DNA of 64,000 nucleotides from Hyperoplus lanceolatus (lineage: Eukaryota > Chordata > Actinopteri > Uranoscopiformes > Ammodytidae), in the NCBI GenBank assembly GCA_026929865.2, contig CM049409.1, forward strand, positions 12,644,952 to 12,708,951. The letters run 5' to 3'. This document shows positions 1 to 11,600 of the stretch, piece by piece. Within the stretch, counting starts at the first letter, position 1, and each line of letters opens with the position of its first letter. A program made the position numbers and the translations under genes. The notes under the pieces were generated by a model, which saw only the letters and a program-made list of their open reading frames with translations, made no database searches and was not told where the DNA came from.

Positions 1-59
1 AGATAAATAGTCAAGTTACCTTATTTTAAAACAAACACTGTCAGAAAAAGGGCTATAGT

Positions 60-210
60 GGGGGCGCTCGTGGTGTAGTGGTGATCGTCCCCCCCCCCCA
101 TGAGCTCAGGACTCGCAGCAGACCCGGTTAGATTCCGAACCGTGGTCAGTTGGTTCTCAGCATGTCATTCCCCTCTCTGCCCCATGTCATCTCTGCCCCC
201 TAGTGCTAAT
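60..210 (+). mobile_element. tRNA-derived SINE, diverged copy
   Basis: The 5' part resembles a tRNA gene, with a box A-like stretch (TGGTGTAGTGGTGA) near 70 and a box B-like GGTTAGATTCC near 127 (one mismatch to GGTTCGANTCC). It continues into the same non-tRNA body (GCATGTC, then CCCCTCTCTGCCCCAT) as the better copy at 31977-32157. No cloverleaf or CCA-ready acceptor stem forms, so this is a SINE and not a tRNA gene. The 3' limit is approximate. Confidence 0.7.
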
Positions 211-2735
211 TATAGGACCTCAGGATAACTATAGCATTTGAACCTTGGTGAGGAAGTACATAAGTTAACATGCATTAAAGGTGCATGGTTGAGTAGCCTT
301 TAAATCAAATAAATAAAACTTTGGAATATTGTTAGATCAGAAAGACAAGGGGACACTAGGCTACAATATCATGGGTACACACCACAGCACCTTAGAGGGC
401 ACTGCTCCAGTGACAAGCTGTTGTAGGCTACCCATAAAGGTAAAATAATGGGCTGAATTTTCTGAGTGTATGATAAGTTTGATTTTCACATGTTTTTTGT
501 ATTGTGGCCCTTAGCCTACAACATCCAGGGCCTGTCATCAAATTTGAGATGACTATGAGATGTTTTCAACTTCTAACATGGATTCATTTAAATAACTGCT
601 TGAGCCTCAAAAAGGTCATGTTTTCAACAACGATTTCAAAATTTTAAAAAGTAAGCGGTCTTAACTTATATACCAGAACTACCAGTATTTCTTTGTCTTT
701 CCTTTCCCATTAATCCTCACTAAACCCCCGTCAATTTGACCAATCAATTGGGATTATTTGAGAATAACACCTAAAACACCTGCAGCAGTAAAATGCTGCC
801 AACACACTGTTGCATTATCTGTTGCATTACTGTTGGATATCGGATGTATCTGTCAAGGGCAACTACTTTCACTTCTGATACTTCATGTACATTTTGCTGA
901 TAACACTTGCTTGTTTATGACTGCATCTTTTTCCTGTGAGATTTCATTATTGTTGTCGATAAGATCGTCCCCTTTTATTTTTGTGAAGTGCTCTATATGT
1001 TTTGAGTTGACCATATCTAAATATAGATTTTTTAGATAATTCAGGCGGACCAATATAGAGCAGATTGAAACAATCCCGAAAAGCATCCTACAGTGGACCT
1101 TGGAGGAATCTGGGTTTGCTACTTAATTTTAAATGGATTATTCGCTTACAGTCAGGTTCTTGGAGGTGGTGTCCCAAAGCAGCAGCCAACACTTGAGCCT
1201 TGTGGACGTTTTGAGAATTGGCCATTTCACAAAGAGCATTTTCTCCAGCTCATTAATCCTATTCAATTATTTTAGACCCTGCTGTGCCTGCACTTAAAAC
1301 AGATTTCAAATGAAGCAGATTAAGACCATTTTTTTTATCCAAATTAGACCAACGGTCATTATGAAAGCTTGTCACACCTCTGGTTCCTCTGGAGCTCAGA
1401 AGACCGCTGGGTTTCTATTGTCTCACTTTGTCCACTGGGTTCCTCTGTTGTCGCACGTCTAAATCAGACTGGACGGCTACTATGGAAACCAGCATGGCTC
1501 TGTGTGCTGCAGAAGCCCTGAACTCTCTATCGCTGAGCCATGCTGTTGTTTGTCCTCCTTGTAAGTAACTGTGCACACATTGGTTCATGCCCAGCAAAAA
1601 CACACAACACATCAATTTCTTAAAGTGTTTTTTTTAGCATGTACAGGCTATATAAGGGGTTCAAAGTATTATATGTAACACAAGATAAATGGTTTATCCT
1701 ACATTATATGTAATATTATATACTGCGAACTGATGACATCATGTTTACATCATGTTTGTTTGCTTTACTCCTTATACTAAATACAGATGGGTTAAAGTGT
1801 CACCAATAAAAGACAAAATAGCCATGGCTCCATGGGCTGTAGAGCCAGGGTTGGCTTTGTGTTTTATGGTGCACACACCTCTCGCTTTGTAATAAACCTT
1901 TTCACACAGTCCTTCAAAAGGTTATGAAAGTCGAGAAAGGTGATAAACGTAATCATTTCCTACTGGCTTTTCCTCTAGATATGTTTTATTGTTTGACCGA
2001 CAAAGCAAACGTCATGGTCATAACTGTTATCAGACATGAAATGTGCAGTATCTTGCAGGGAGGGGTCAAACTGCTGCACAATGTCCAGTACAGGTTCACC
2101 TGAAAGTCACATGTTCTCAGTAATCTAGCCACTGGGAAACAGGTATGATGTCAGAAGACTCAGCACAGCATGTTTTCCAAACAGAAACACACAACAATCA
2201 AAATGAGAACACTAGCATTAAAACATTATTTTCCAACTTCAAAGGGTTCGAAAATATAATGTTAAGCTACAATTGGGCTTACCGACAGTCACAACCCATT
2301 TAACTCCCCAGACAGTTTATATAACTGCTCCTAAATGTACCCTCATCTGTTTATACACAATATAAAAGGGATTTTTATAACTGGTCGGAAGCATGTTTTT
2401 TTTTTAAACTTGAAAGTGTTTATCTTGTAAAATCGCACTCAAAAAAGGATCCGGTAGCAAATGTTAAGCAGTTTTAATCCAAAAGAGCTGCACAGAATGT
2501 GAGGAAATTAGTCCTGTTGCAATGCGGAACACAGAACTACAAATAAAATGGTTTACAGATTTGTTTTATGGAGGCAGACGAGGTAAATACAGTCTATTGA
2601 TCGTCATGGTAACTTTACAGCTGACGTATAAAGTCCTGATTCACGTAAATACACATAACTAAACCTAGCTTTCTTTGTCATACATAAACATGTTACATTG
2701 TCACATTATAAAGAACGTCTTTTTTCTGTCGGCCA
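211..2735. other. Non-coding stretch without a recognisable gene
   Basis: AT-rich sequence with only short unsupported open frames. I see no exon with splice sites and protein similarity, no long repeat and no RNA gene. The right part should include the 3' UTR of MRPL57, which is transcribed leftwards. Confidence 0.5.
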
Positions 2736-3047
2736 TTAACTTGACCATGTCTTGGTGATATTGAGGTGACTGAGGTGATCCGTTATGCGCTTGTGTTCAG
2801 GGAAATTGGCGAATTTGGTCTCCTTGATCTTGAGCCAGTTCTGTGCTCTGCGCTCTGCGGCGTGGCCGTACTCCTGCTCTGCGGTCATGTAGGGCCGGCT
2901 GATCCAGTACTCGTTCTCAGCCTCGCGCTCCAGGTGCTTCAGCGTGTTGCGTTTCATCTGCCATGTGATCTGTCGCGGACGCCGATACTTCCCGATCCAC
3001 TGCTTCCCAGAGATGCCTTTCTTCAGCAGGGTGAGGGTGAGGAACAT
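2736..3047 (-). CDS. mrpl57: Mitochondrial ribosomal protein L57 (mL63)
   Basis: Small protein of the large subunit of the mitochondrial ribosome. The 103-residue frame matches the family's length (102 in human, from memory) and its conserved stretches: KQWIGKYRRPRQ near residues 14-25, AENEYWISRPYMTAEQEYGH near 44-63 and a C-terminal DHLSHLNITKTWSS. The start is the ATG at 3047-3045, where the family signature MFLTLTLL begins. The open frame extends upstream but without another ATG, and a pyrimidine tract followed by CAG ends at 3063, so coding starts 15 bases into an exon with an acceptor. All coding sequence lies in this exon, the usual structure for this gene. The first exon is probably the noncoding one near 7.6 kb. 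The protein is basic and imported into the matrix. Identification is from sequence similarity seen by eye. Confidence 0.93.
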   Translation of the reverse strand: MFLTLTLLKKGISGKQWIGKYRRPRQITWQMKRNTLKHLEREAENEYWISRPYMTAEQEYGHAAERRAQNWLKIKETKFANFPEHKRITDHLSHLNITKTWSS

Positions 3048-3108
3048 GGTGGCCAACTGTTTCTGCAAAAAAAAAAAAATGTTAGAAGAGCCACTATTGT
3101 TATAGATG

Positions 3109-3452
3109 GAGTCAGCATTTCTGGAGAATGCTTGTTGTCACAATCAGTGAATATCTCCTCACCATCAGCTACCTGCCCATCCTTTGTGTACGATGAAAAA
3201 AGATCCAGTGCTAATTCAGAGCCTATGCTCTGTAAACTGGCATGTTGTCAGCAGCTAAGGTGGGGTCCCTTTGTTTACATACAGTACCCCTTGTTTACAT
3301 ACCGGGTTACAGAACCTAGGCTGTGTATTAACACTTGATTTTTCTTACAGCACACACAGTACAGACAGATAGCGGATCGTGAGGAGATATTCACTGCTTT
3401 TGACAAAAAAAAAAACATTGCACAACAAGCGTTCTCCAGAATCACTGACTCT
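3109..3452. mobile_element. MITE-like inverted-repeat element in the MRPL57 5' intron
   Basis: About 70-80 bases at the left end (from 3112, TCTGGAGAATGCTTGTTGT near 3120) recur in inverted orientation at the right end (CAACAAGCGTTCTCCAGA near 3424). Both arms carry CAGTGAATATCTCCTCAC next to the conserved part. The centre is about 190 bases of non-coding sequence. The structure is that of a non-autonomous DNA transposon. I could not fix the ends or a target duplication, so the superfamily is open. Confidence 0.65.
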
Positions 3453-4496
3453 TATTTGAGAAGCATCGGAATAGTTTTTTCATTGCTTCTGCAGGTTTAC
3501 ACAAGTTAATTTAACTTTTTATCCTTTTTAAAACCATTATGAATGCAATTCTAGATCCATTTCACATCCATACTGGCAAAAAAGAATGTGTTAGGATATG
3601 AACGCAAATGGTCATATTCAACATGAATTATGCTATGGTTGTGTGTTGCTTTTGTTGTTTTGTGACAGAGTAATCAGATCAAATCAAGTGAGACTGAATT
3701 TATAAGGGTTCTTCATAAACGTTTCTATTTATGTATTAGCAAGAGCTGTCAAAAAAAAGCTCTGATTGAGCTCTATGCAACGCAATCAAGGTTAGATACA
3801 TTGAAAACCCTACGCTTTCCTGACTTGCCCTCCTCACTGAAGAAAAATGGGGAGCAAGTGTCGGTGTGCGCCTTTGGAGTGACATAAAGTGTGAGTCAGT
3901 AGGTGAAACTGAAGAATAATGAAGATGTAGATAAGCTACAGTCTGAACACATGCCCACACACAGGACTCATCAGTCGACATAAGTGATAACACTTGTGTG
4001 GGTGGATCATCAGTGTGGAGGGGCTTCAAGAAAACTTGTCATCAAAAAATCCTGCAAACATTAATTTAAGCCAATTGAAGAGAAATACAGCCAATCCTTC
4101 AGCGTTTTTTTTCTTTTATGAGGCTATGAATTGTAATTTTATTCCAAATTAAAAATGACCATCAATATTAACAATCTGACTCATCTGTTAATCTCTTTGT
4201 TATACAGTCAAGTAAGATAAAGCAGATCAAATATAAGAAATAAAAGACACCGGAAATCTCGAGGAAATACTCATCTCGAGGTGCATCTTTGACAAGTCGG
4301 GAATTTTATTTCTAGCTTTGCCTTGCAAGTTTTAAGATTGTTCTCGCAAACCACAATTAAAAAAGACTGTTCTTGATGAATTTCCATTATTTAAATAATG
4401 GTGAATATTTCACACTTCCTTCTTTAAAAAGCTCTCTAACTGGCTAACATACAATCAGATATTGATTTCCTGATTTAAAAAAAAAAATTGCCTTAA

Positions 4497-6845
4497 AGGA
4501 GCTGTAAGCGGAATGGTTCTTTTAGCTAACTTCCTGTCAGTTACTGCAGTTAGCAGTCCCCTCGCTCATCCCTACGTCACCACATTAATGCACTGTGTCG
4601 CTCTGGCGTGCACCGGTGTTGCACCGAAAGTTGTGACCTGTCAGAATGTGTGACCCTAGAGGGCGCTGTTCTTATTTCTTAACTGATTTCAATAGACTGT
4701 AGGCATATAACAACCCAGTCTCACAGTGAAATGTTTTAATAATTATGTTGGTCCACAGCTGAAAACATAGTTTCACAAAAATAGCTCTGCAATTGAGAGA
4801 TTGTTAAGTTGTTTGCTTCCAATTTAAAATTATTGCACAGTGGAAAAGGTATAGCCTACACATTTCACTGTGATGGGTAGGCTAACTAGGTTGGTTATTC
4901 ACCTTTAAAAAACACCTAAAACAATCTGACCATTTCAGTGCCAATTTTGAGAAACTTATACGATTTGCGCAATGGACCAAAGTTTTTATCTTATATTTCA
5001 CTATGAGACTGGGTTAATCAATAAGAACAGCACCCCCTAGGGTCACACATTCTGACAGGTCACAGCTTTCGGTGCAACACCGGCAGTGAGACCATAGAGA
5101 CAGTGCATAACGCGTCATAATCTGAGGCCACGCCCATCGTGGGGGAAAACAATACACAGTGCTCCATCCACTTTATATTGAACGACACCCGTATTCGGCA
5201 AACAAACTTAATAAAAACGTAATACGACATGCCTTTCACAAATACACGTTACTTTCTTTTAAGCCACGACTCGTCTGTCTATACGAGCTGTTTTTGTGAA
5301 AAAGTATTGAGTAATTTTCAATATCGAGACAAAACTCTTAACTATGCTATATGCTGTATGCTAGGCTAATGTTAGCCTTCTGCTGTAGGCTAACCCTCAC
5401 GGACGGGAAAAACACCTCAATATTGAAAATTACTCTAATAATAAATTTTTCACAAAACAGCTCGTATGGACAGACAAGAGTCGTGGCTTTAAAGAAAGTA
5501 ACGTTTTTTTGTTAAATGGATGTTTGATTACGTTTTAATTAAGTTTGTTGGCAGAAGACAGGTCTCCTTCAATACAAAGTGAATGGAACGGTTTTCAACG
5601 GTTTCCCACTCGATGGGTCCGACCCGGTCCGACCGGACAAAAACACCTCAATATTGAAAACTACTCATTATTTTTCACAAAAACAGCTCATATAGACAAA
5701 CAAGAGTCGTGGCTTTCAAGAAAGTAACGTTTTTTTCTTAAATGGATGTTTGATTAAATTTTAATTAAGTTTGTTTGCAGAAGACAGGTCTCCTTCAATA
5801 CAAAGTGGATGGAGCGCTGTTCAATGTTTTCCCCCACGATACGTCAGGTCGGCAATCAGGCCATGCCCCCTTTGGGGGGGAAAACAAACCGAACGTGCCA
5901 TTGACTATAATGCAAAATTGCGGTCCAAAACAGCACAAAAAGAAAACGATCAGAGGTAAATAAGTTAAAATTTATACCGACCGATACAAAGTCAAAATCT
6001 TTTACAACAACTCTGCTGGCTGGATAACGTTAAAGACACTTATAAATGATTAATTTGGTCAACCTAAAACCATGTCTTTTTAGTCTCTCAGCATCAAGCT
6101 GGCGCAATGGTCCGACCCATTGGCCAGAGATATCATGCCCTGATATATATCTTCACCTCACTGAGTCTCTATGTAAGCTGATTACACGTGAAATAATTGT
6201 TATTTTAAGTTTTGTTGTCTGTAATAATGCTTACTATGTTAATAGTATAGCGCTATGCCTTGACTAGACTGTACCAACTGTTCTAACGGCTCATTACGAT
6301 AGCATACTCCCACTGAAATGCAGAGCACGGGGGAAGCCGGGAGCTTCCTGCTGTCATACAGACCTTATTTAGGGGAATTTTTGGGGGCATGGCGAAGGAA
6401 TAAAACCATGATGTTTGTTTTTTACCATGTAAACCACACAACAGCTCAGGACATTGCAGATTTTAGCTATAACGGCTTATTTTGAATGATCGCGCTGTGT
6501 ATGTCTATGGAGTAAGCCGTATTGTTTTCCCCCCAAAGGGGGCGTGGTCACGAGAGTTCAGTCCAGATGACGTATTGCCGACCTGATGTATGGGCGTGGC
6601 CATGGGCGTGGCCTATTTCATGCACTGTCTCTATGAGTGAGACGGTGCGGACGGGTGTCGGTTTGTAGCATTCCCTCTTATGATGAAATTTCGGGATACT
6701 ACTTAAAGTGTAATTGCTTATTACAAGTAGAGCAGCTGACTAAGAGATTGGCTTTACGAAACGCGCACATCGTGTAAGTGATTACTGTATGAATTAAGAG
6801 AAATTTCACACTTAAAATAATATAAATAAACCGCTTACATCACCT
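4497..6845. mobile_element. Non-autonomous DNA transposon with TTAA target sites (outer element of a nest)
   Basis: The left end AGGAGCTGTAAGCGG (4497) and right end CCGCTTACATCACCT (to 6845) are imperfect inverted repeats. Each is flanked by TTAA (4493-4496 and 6846-6849), the target used by piggyBac- and Kolobok-type elements. The interior holds no transposase frame. Inside it a second pair of inverted segments (about 4610-4685 and 5020-5084, both containing GTGTGACCCTAG in opposite orientation) surrounds about 330 bases, and a hAT-like element sits at 5093-6635. The nest lies in the probable 5' intron of MRPL57. Confidence 0.75.
5093..6635. mobile_element. hAT-like non-autonomous element nested in the TTAA element
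   Basis: The termini CATAGAGACAGTGCAT and its inverted partner at the right end are flanked by a perfect 8-bp direct repeat AGTGAGAC (5085-5092 and 6636-6643), as expected for hAT transposition. The interior is built of related arms: a segment at about 5180-5330 recurs inverted at about 5400-5560, and the following segment is repeated directly at about 5640-5790 (AGTCGTGGCTTT and ACAGGTCTCCTTCAA appear in each). No transposase is encoded. Confidence 0.8.
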
Positions 6846-6849
6846 TTAA

Positions 6850-8286
6850 GGTGCCAATTGTTCCTAAATCTTAAACCCGGCTTGTCCATTATCTCTCACC
6901 GAAAGTGAATCTTTTAAGCATTTTTAATTGTTTTTGACCACAACAACAAAAGATGAATGTGTGGTGCTTTAATATTGATAAATATACTTGGTACAGTATG
7001 TTTTGGAGCCATCGTGAAGGGCATTAGTTTGGCCATGATAATCGGGACATGACATTCATAAATTCCCAAACCTACTCTCGCTGTTAAAAACATATATTTT
7101 TAACTAGTGACAGTGACAGCAGTACCACACTGCATAAACACAAGTTGGTGAACACAGTGGAGCATTTAGTAGCTAAAGGGTCAGATATTTCCCTTATGAG
7201 TTATTGGAGAACCAAATATTGCACATACATTCACCAAGAGCTAGCGCCCTCAATGAACGATAGTGCAGATGTGTAATTTAGCAACTATTTGCTGATAACA
7301 AGTCCATCAAATCCACTTCTAATGATTCTTCGTGATAACAATGTCAGTGTCGTGTTGCTTTTCTTCATTTGCCATAAAATCTTTTTCTGCAGGTTAAACC
7401 AAAAGTTGAATCAATAGCATTAACACTTGTTGGGTTAACACATAGTAGGCTATTGCTTTGTCAAATATCATCCCAATGTAGTAACGGAATGAATGTCACA
7501 CATGACCGCACATTGCTAATGTAGCTTTAGCCTAACATTAGGCTACATACCAAGGGCGGCTTAGAAAGGGGGATATCACAACACATATGCACTTGTACGC
7601 CACATATGTGTTCCTTACCTTTTCTTCAAACTCCTGCAGCTATAGTTCACTTTCCAGCTAAAAACATCGCCCAGAATCAGACACTTTCAGAGGATCGCTA
7701 AGCAGAATTTGAGAGGAAGTGTGGAGGCATAGATGTGTGGGGGTCATTGAACGCGTTTCCGACGCATCTACGGGGCAGCAGAAGGCTCAAACGTAATGTC
7801 GCTGTCGCCCTTATTGTTGTTGACTTTACTAGAATAGCCTGCCTACTATATTCCGGTCTTTTAGAAAGTAGCCTATACTATATGAGTTAATCCTTTTGAC
7901 CAGTGGTTGCATCGTAGGGCGCAGATTACATTATTGTTTTATTCATATTTGATATAGGTTTTCTTTTTTTTCCTAAGAGGTTATTGTGCCCTGGGGGAGA
8001 AAAGAACAAAAAAGTATTTAGTGAACTGTATTTGCTTCAATAGGTCACATTTCATGGAGTCTTTTTTCGCCGGAATATACAGTTTTACGTAATCACTTTC
8101 ATAATAGGCCTAAATCATGACCTAACTTGTGTTTCTTTTCTCTCACTGTACCCTTCCTTTTATTCCTGCTCTGGGCTCCTCCCACTGAAGCGCAGTTGTT
8201 TTTAAGCCACTTGTTTTCTACCATCAGTTCCTTATTTCCCGTAGAGTTTTGTGTTTCTTCAACTTTCCCTCAACTTAACGTCAAAC
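6850..8286. other. Intergenic/promoter interval between MRPL57 and the CYP3 gene
   Basis: The two genes point away from each other here. Besides the suspected noncoding MRPL57 exon near 7.62 kb, I see no further exon, no clear TATA box at a fixed distance from the CYP3 start and no long repeat. The stretch next to the CYP3 ATG is pyrimidine-rich. Confidence 0.4.
7620..7760 (-). other. mrpl57: Possible noncoding first exon of MRPL57
   Basis: Reading leftwards, GAAGAAAAG is followed by a good splice donor GTAAGG at 7619-7614. This would join to the acceptor at 3063, just before the MRPL57 start codon, giving an intron of about 4.55 kb. The upstream limit and the start of transcription are not visible; 7760 is only a guess. 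The call rests on one donor sequence and the need for a 5' exon. Confidence 0.35.
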
Positions 8287-8573
8287 ATGTTTCTCTTTGC
8301 GTTGTTTTCAGCAACCACCTGGACATTACTGGCTCTGTGTTTCACCCTGTTGTTACTGTAAGTCTTTTTTACAATCGTGTTTCTGTCTTGATCCGTTAAG
8401 CTGTAATAGGCTATTGATACCTGTCCGTCTGACAACTCTTACTGTAATGTCTTTCTTCCTTTTTTTTGGTATAGGTATGGTATTTGGCCATACAAGTTTT
8501 TCAAGAAACAGGGTATAAAAGGACCAACGCCATGGCCTTTAATGGGAACGTTGATGTACTTAAAGAAGGTAAA

Positions 8574-8634
<61 letters not shown>

Positions 8635-11600
8635 CTCAGAGATTGCCCATGTGAGTCCATTTTTTAATTGATCAATAAGAATAGAAGATACATTGACTTT
8701 TTAATGTATTTCATTGTGTGTCAAATTTGATTTCACAACCACTTTGTAAAGCATATATCAGCAGTCTCACTGACATGCCTGACGCTTGTTGCTTAATGAT
8801 TTATCTCCACACTTTTATGAGTGTGCATGTTTGAAGCTCTTTGGACCCCTTTAACCTTTAATCCTCTTTTTTTATTTATTAAATTCCTCGTAGGGATTTT
8901 TGCCTTTTGACCGAGAGTGCCACGCCAAGTACGGGGACGTCTGGGGGTGAGTAGTTGCTTCATCCCTTCAAGGCCAACTCCCATGGTCACTAGCCAAAAA
9001 GTAAAGAAATGTAGCCGACAAACCATAGAATAGCAGATAGAAAAGTACTTAAAGTATAGCAAAAGCACATCAAAGTTGTACTTAAGTAAATGCACTTAGT
9101 TACTTTTCACACGATCAAATGCCTTGGAAGCATCTATAAAACACGTAAAGATAGTAGAATTCAAGCTATTATATCGGTCTAAGATTTCCTTTAAGGCAAA
9201 TATACACATATCAGTACCATGTTTACGTTTAAAACCGAATTGGTTATCTGTGGTAAGAATGTACTTTTCCAACCTGCTAAGGAGGATTTTCTCCAAGATT
9301 TTGGAAACAATGCTGGCTAAAGCTATGGGCCTATAATTGTCTATGATGTTTATTTTGCCAGCTTTGTCCTTAAGAACAGGCACTAATAGTACTGGTAAAA
9401 TGGCTTCAGGCAGAGACCCATGGCCTAAGAATCCTGTCATACATATAGCAAGCAGAGTAAGAAGTTTCCTGCTAGCATATTTTAGATGTTCAGCAGTTAT
9501 TTTATCAGCACCACAAGCTTTGTTGTCATCTAAACCCAATACTGCAGATTGTATCTCTTCTGAATTAATAACCACATTTTCATTATTATAAACATATCCA
9601 ACCTCAAAATTATTCCTCCCATAACAGTTAGATAACTCATTATAATGTTGTCGCCACATCTGACAGATAGCATCTGATCCACTGACTCCCTCAATATCTG
9701 TAGGTAAGGGCAATTTACTATTGTTCATGGCTCTAATCTCTTTCCAGAAATCATTATAGTTTTTATATTGTAACTTACATGCCAGAGACTCAGACCTCAG
9801 CGAGTTCTCATTCCTTTTGATGTATCTAAGTGCATATTTAAAATGTTCATTTGCACGTTTCTTCTGTTCAAATAAAGGTCCCTGTCTGTCTCTACCAGAC
9901 ACTATCCAGGCTTTAAAAGCCCTCCTAGCTTCGGCATGAAGCCCTGCCACATGCTCATTCCATCCGGGCTTGATATTCTGAAGCCCACACTGGAATTTAT
10001 AAAAAGGCCTACAGGCAGCATGAAGTGATTTCACAATTAAATCATATAAAACACATAAGTCATTAATATGTTGCAAATTTTTACAGTTAATATCACAACA
10101 TTGTATGGCATCTTTAGGCAATGAAATGTTTCCCAGCAACCTATCAGTATTAATTAAATAATTCTAGACATCTTCTTCAGTTAGCTTAGACCAATCCAGT
10201 CTCCCTGTGTTGATGCTGCTAGCCACAGTAGACAAAGTGGGTAGCTTCTCAACATTCACAGACAAAGAAAATGGTATATGATCAGCATTTGCAAACTCAT
10301 AATGAATCTCCATGGCATCCACTGAGTCATGAGCATCAGTTGTACCAACACAGTGATCTAACCATGAGGTAGAATGCCATGCTTCACTGATGTGAGTGTA
10401 ACTATCAGCAGGCAGGAGAACCTTGCTTGAGAGTACTAAACCAGCATCAGAGCAAAAATGAATTAGATGTCTCGCAAAGAGAGAATTCATATCAGAGATG
10501 TCAGCATTCATGTCTCCTACAATGAAAATACAGGTTGAGGCAATATCTTGAATAAAAGAGCCAAGAAATGCTAATCGATTAAGATATTCTGCTTCATTGA
10601 CATAACACTCATACGGAGTGTATTATGAGGATAAACTTTGTATCATGACAATTAAACTCTATACCAATAGCCCAATCCACTCCCAATCTTACCACTGAAA
10701 TAAGTCGATCATATTTCTTATTCCAGAGGATAGCTACACCCCCGGGTATCCTACCTCGGACAATTTTAGTAGTTAGATCAGTAGTAGATTCCCCTACCCC
10801 ATAAAATTCATTATGTAATGCATTTAGACCTTCCAAATCCTGTTTGGCTAAGAAAGTCTCTTGAACACACAAAACATCACAGAACCCAAGAAGTTCATCA
10901 ACAATAAAACGACGTGACCTATCCCCTGGACTGTGGCCAAGACGGAGGCCACGCGCATTATATGACCCAACTCGAAACTTCATGATAGGGATTTATTATC
11001 TACACATACTGCATACTGTAGCTTCAAAGTATTTAAAGACTACTCTTTTGTTTTTAAAGCAGTTAAGCATTGTTACTTGTGGTTGATCTGTTAGTTCGGA
11101 GACACTAGATACCTTTTCGTGCTGCTTTTCAAGCATTAAAATAAATGATAATTTTTATTGAATTGTCTAGACAAGTTACAAATCACCCTTTGAAATCATG
11201 ATAATGCAGCATTTAGTAGTAGGCCCGATGTCAGTTAAGAAGTAGAATTGAATTCTGTCTTTCATCTCACGAGAAGGCTTTATGAAATTGTCCTTGTTTG
11301 ATCAGTAGCTCAAACTTGATACTGCGATGTCCTTGTGTTTTTGTATGCAGGTTATTCGAAGGACGAAACCCATTTTTAATGGTGGCGGACCCTGACATTG
11401 TTAAAACTGTGTTGGTGAAGGAGTGTTACTCTGCGTTCACTAACCGCAGGGTAAGAAAGGAAAAAAATGTTGCATACATCGGATTAGACGTATATGAACA
11501 TTCTGCACATAGTGTTCAGTGACAGAAACCTTTGCTGTCAGATGTCATGGTGATTTCTATATGTGATTGCCAGCTATCAAGTGACACAACTTTGGGCCAT

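Noticed and set aside
60-210. tRNA gene
   Set aside because: Box A and box B words are present, but the sequence continues into a SINE body shared with 31977-32157, and the arms do not pair as a cloverleaf.
9124-9591. Plus-strand frames inside CYP3 intron 3
   Set aside because: Antisense shadows of the LINE reverse transcriptase.
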